Positions 63,484 to 64,000 of a DNA stretch of 64,000 nt are shown piece by piece; the first letter of the stretch is position 1; each line of letters opens with the position of its first letter. Origin of the DNA: Balanoglossus misakiensis. Taxonomy: Eukaryota; Hemichordata. The stretch is from the NCBI GenBank assembly GCA_040954595.2, contig CM082591.2, positions 6,696,001 to 6,760,000 on the forward strand, read 5' to 3'. The notes under the pieces are model-generated. The model worked only from the letters and a program-made list of their open reading frames with translations, ran no database searches and was not told the DNA's origin. The position numbers were made by a program, and so were the translations under genes.

Positions 63484-64000
63484 TGGCAAAACTAGAATCT
63501 ACTTATCCCTACTGACTTGTTAGAGCCTTACTTGGGGATTCTTACACAGTCTGGTATGAAAAATAACTCGAAGATGGTTCTTTCGCTTCGCGTACAAGAA
63601 AAGGACTGGTATTCCCAGGCAGTGTAGATAGCGCGCAGAACAGCGGGCAGCTTGTAAGCTGGGCCCGGGAGATAGAAGTACCACTGCCGTGTACAGTAAT
63701 CATCCTCGCGCTCGTGGAGGCAGACTGCGATTGACGTAAATTTTATGAAGCTGTACAAAGTACCAATAAATTCTGTGTTCGGACGGAAAGAAATTATAAT
63801 CGACCGAGAGGAAAACTGCACGAATTGGCTGAGATTTGCAGCGATAATTGCTAGCATGCTCGGCCGCGGCGAAGACACAGTCGGTGTCACTTAGGCAGCT
63901 CAGCGCAGCAATGATTTTTGTGTTGTGCGCCAGCTAAAACAAATTTGTTAAAAGATTAAAAAATTTATAAAGAACTGAGCTAAGGTTTATACCAAGGGGT
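63484..64000. repeat. Segmental duplicate, copy B (runs off the window)
   Basis: Nearly identical to 50271-50803. It has an uninterrupted 120-codon minus-strand frame (63528-63890) with no recognisable domain. The start is ambiguous because several in-frame ATG codons exist. The function is unknown and coding status is doubtful. Confidence 0.8.

Overview
The window is eukaryotic DNA from an animal. Genes are split by GT-AG introns, the sequence is AT-rich, there are many microsatellites, and small inverted-repeat DNA transposons sit in introns and flanks. The protein types (a proteinase K-like subtilase with PAN/apple modules, and a TTC3/DZIP3-type ubiquitin ligase) suggest a marine invertebrate, perhaps an invertebrate deuterostome. 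The phylum cannot be fixed from the sequence alone. Two runs of exactly 100 N (24607-24706 and 42982-43081) show this is a scaffold of joined contigs.

Layout. 1-6969 is non-coding flank with simple repeats and diverged duplicated segments. 7077-12.4k (minus strand) is subtilase gene 1: a 5'UTR exon and eight coding exons with all catalytic residues. 11.0k-24.6k and 43.1k-49.2k hold extra near-identical copies of only the 5' end of that gene (upstream region, UTR exon, coding exons 2 and 3), separated by 1-3 kb tracts of CATA repeats. 24.7k-42.98k (plus strand) lies between the two N gaps. It is the middle of a TTC3-like gene: 19 coding exons in a consistent reading frame, with both ends of the gene missing. 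Its introns are full of MITEs and foldback elements. 49.2k-51.5k has a decayed GIY-YIG endonuclease relic of a Penelope-like element and one copy of a segment that recurs at the right edge of the window. 51.6k-60.7k (plus strand) is subtilase gene 2, an inverted, diverged paralogue of gene 1. It has the same exon lengths and phases plus two PAN/apple exons and a short tail exon. A 1.2 kb Harbinger-like element carrying a THAP-like reading frame sits upstream of it. 60.7k-64k is non-coding flank with rearranged copies of upstream gene sequence.

How it fits together. Genes 1 and 2 are a divergent (head-to-head) pair of predicted secreted, propeptide-bearing serine proteases. Both have a CATA/TATG tract about 1-2 kb upstream and another in intron 3. 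Each extra 5' unit on the gene 1 side starts and ends within these two tracts, so unequal exchange between the tracts, or assembler confusion between them, explains the array. The copies differ mostly by single-base indels, and the TTC3 contig starts and stops mid-gene. An assembly artefact is therefore a serious alternative to a real amplification. I found no undescribed defence-type or operon-type system. The most interesting biology is the microsatellite-bounded promoter/signal-peptide amplification, the gain or loss of PAN modules between paralogues, and the THAP-carrying mobile element in a protease promoter.
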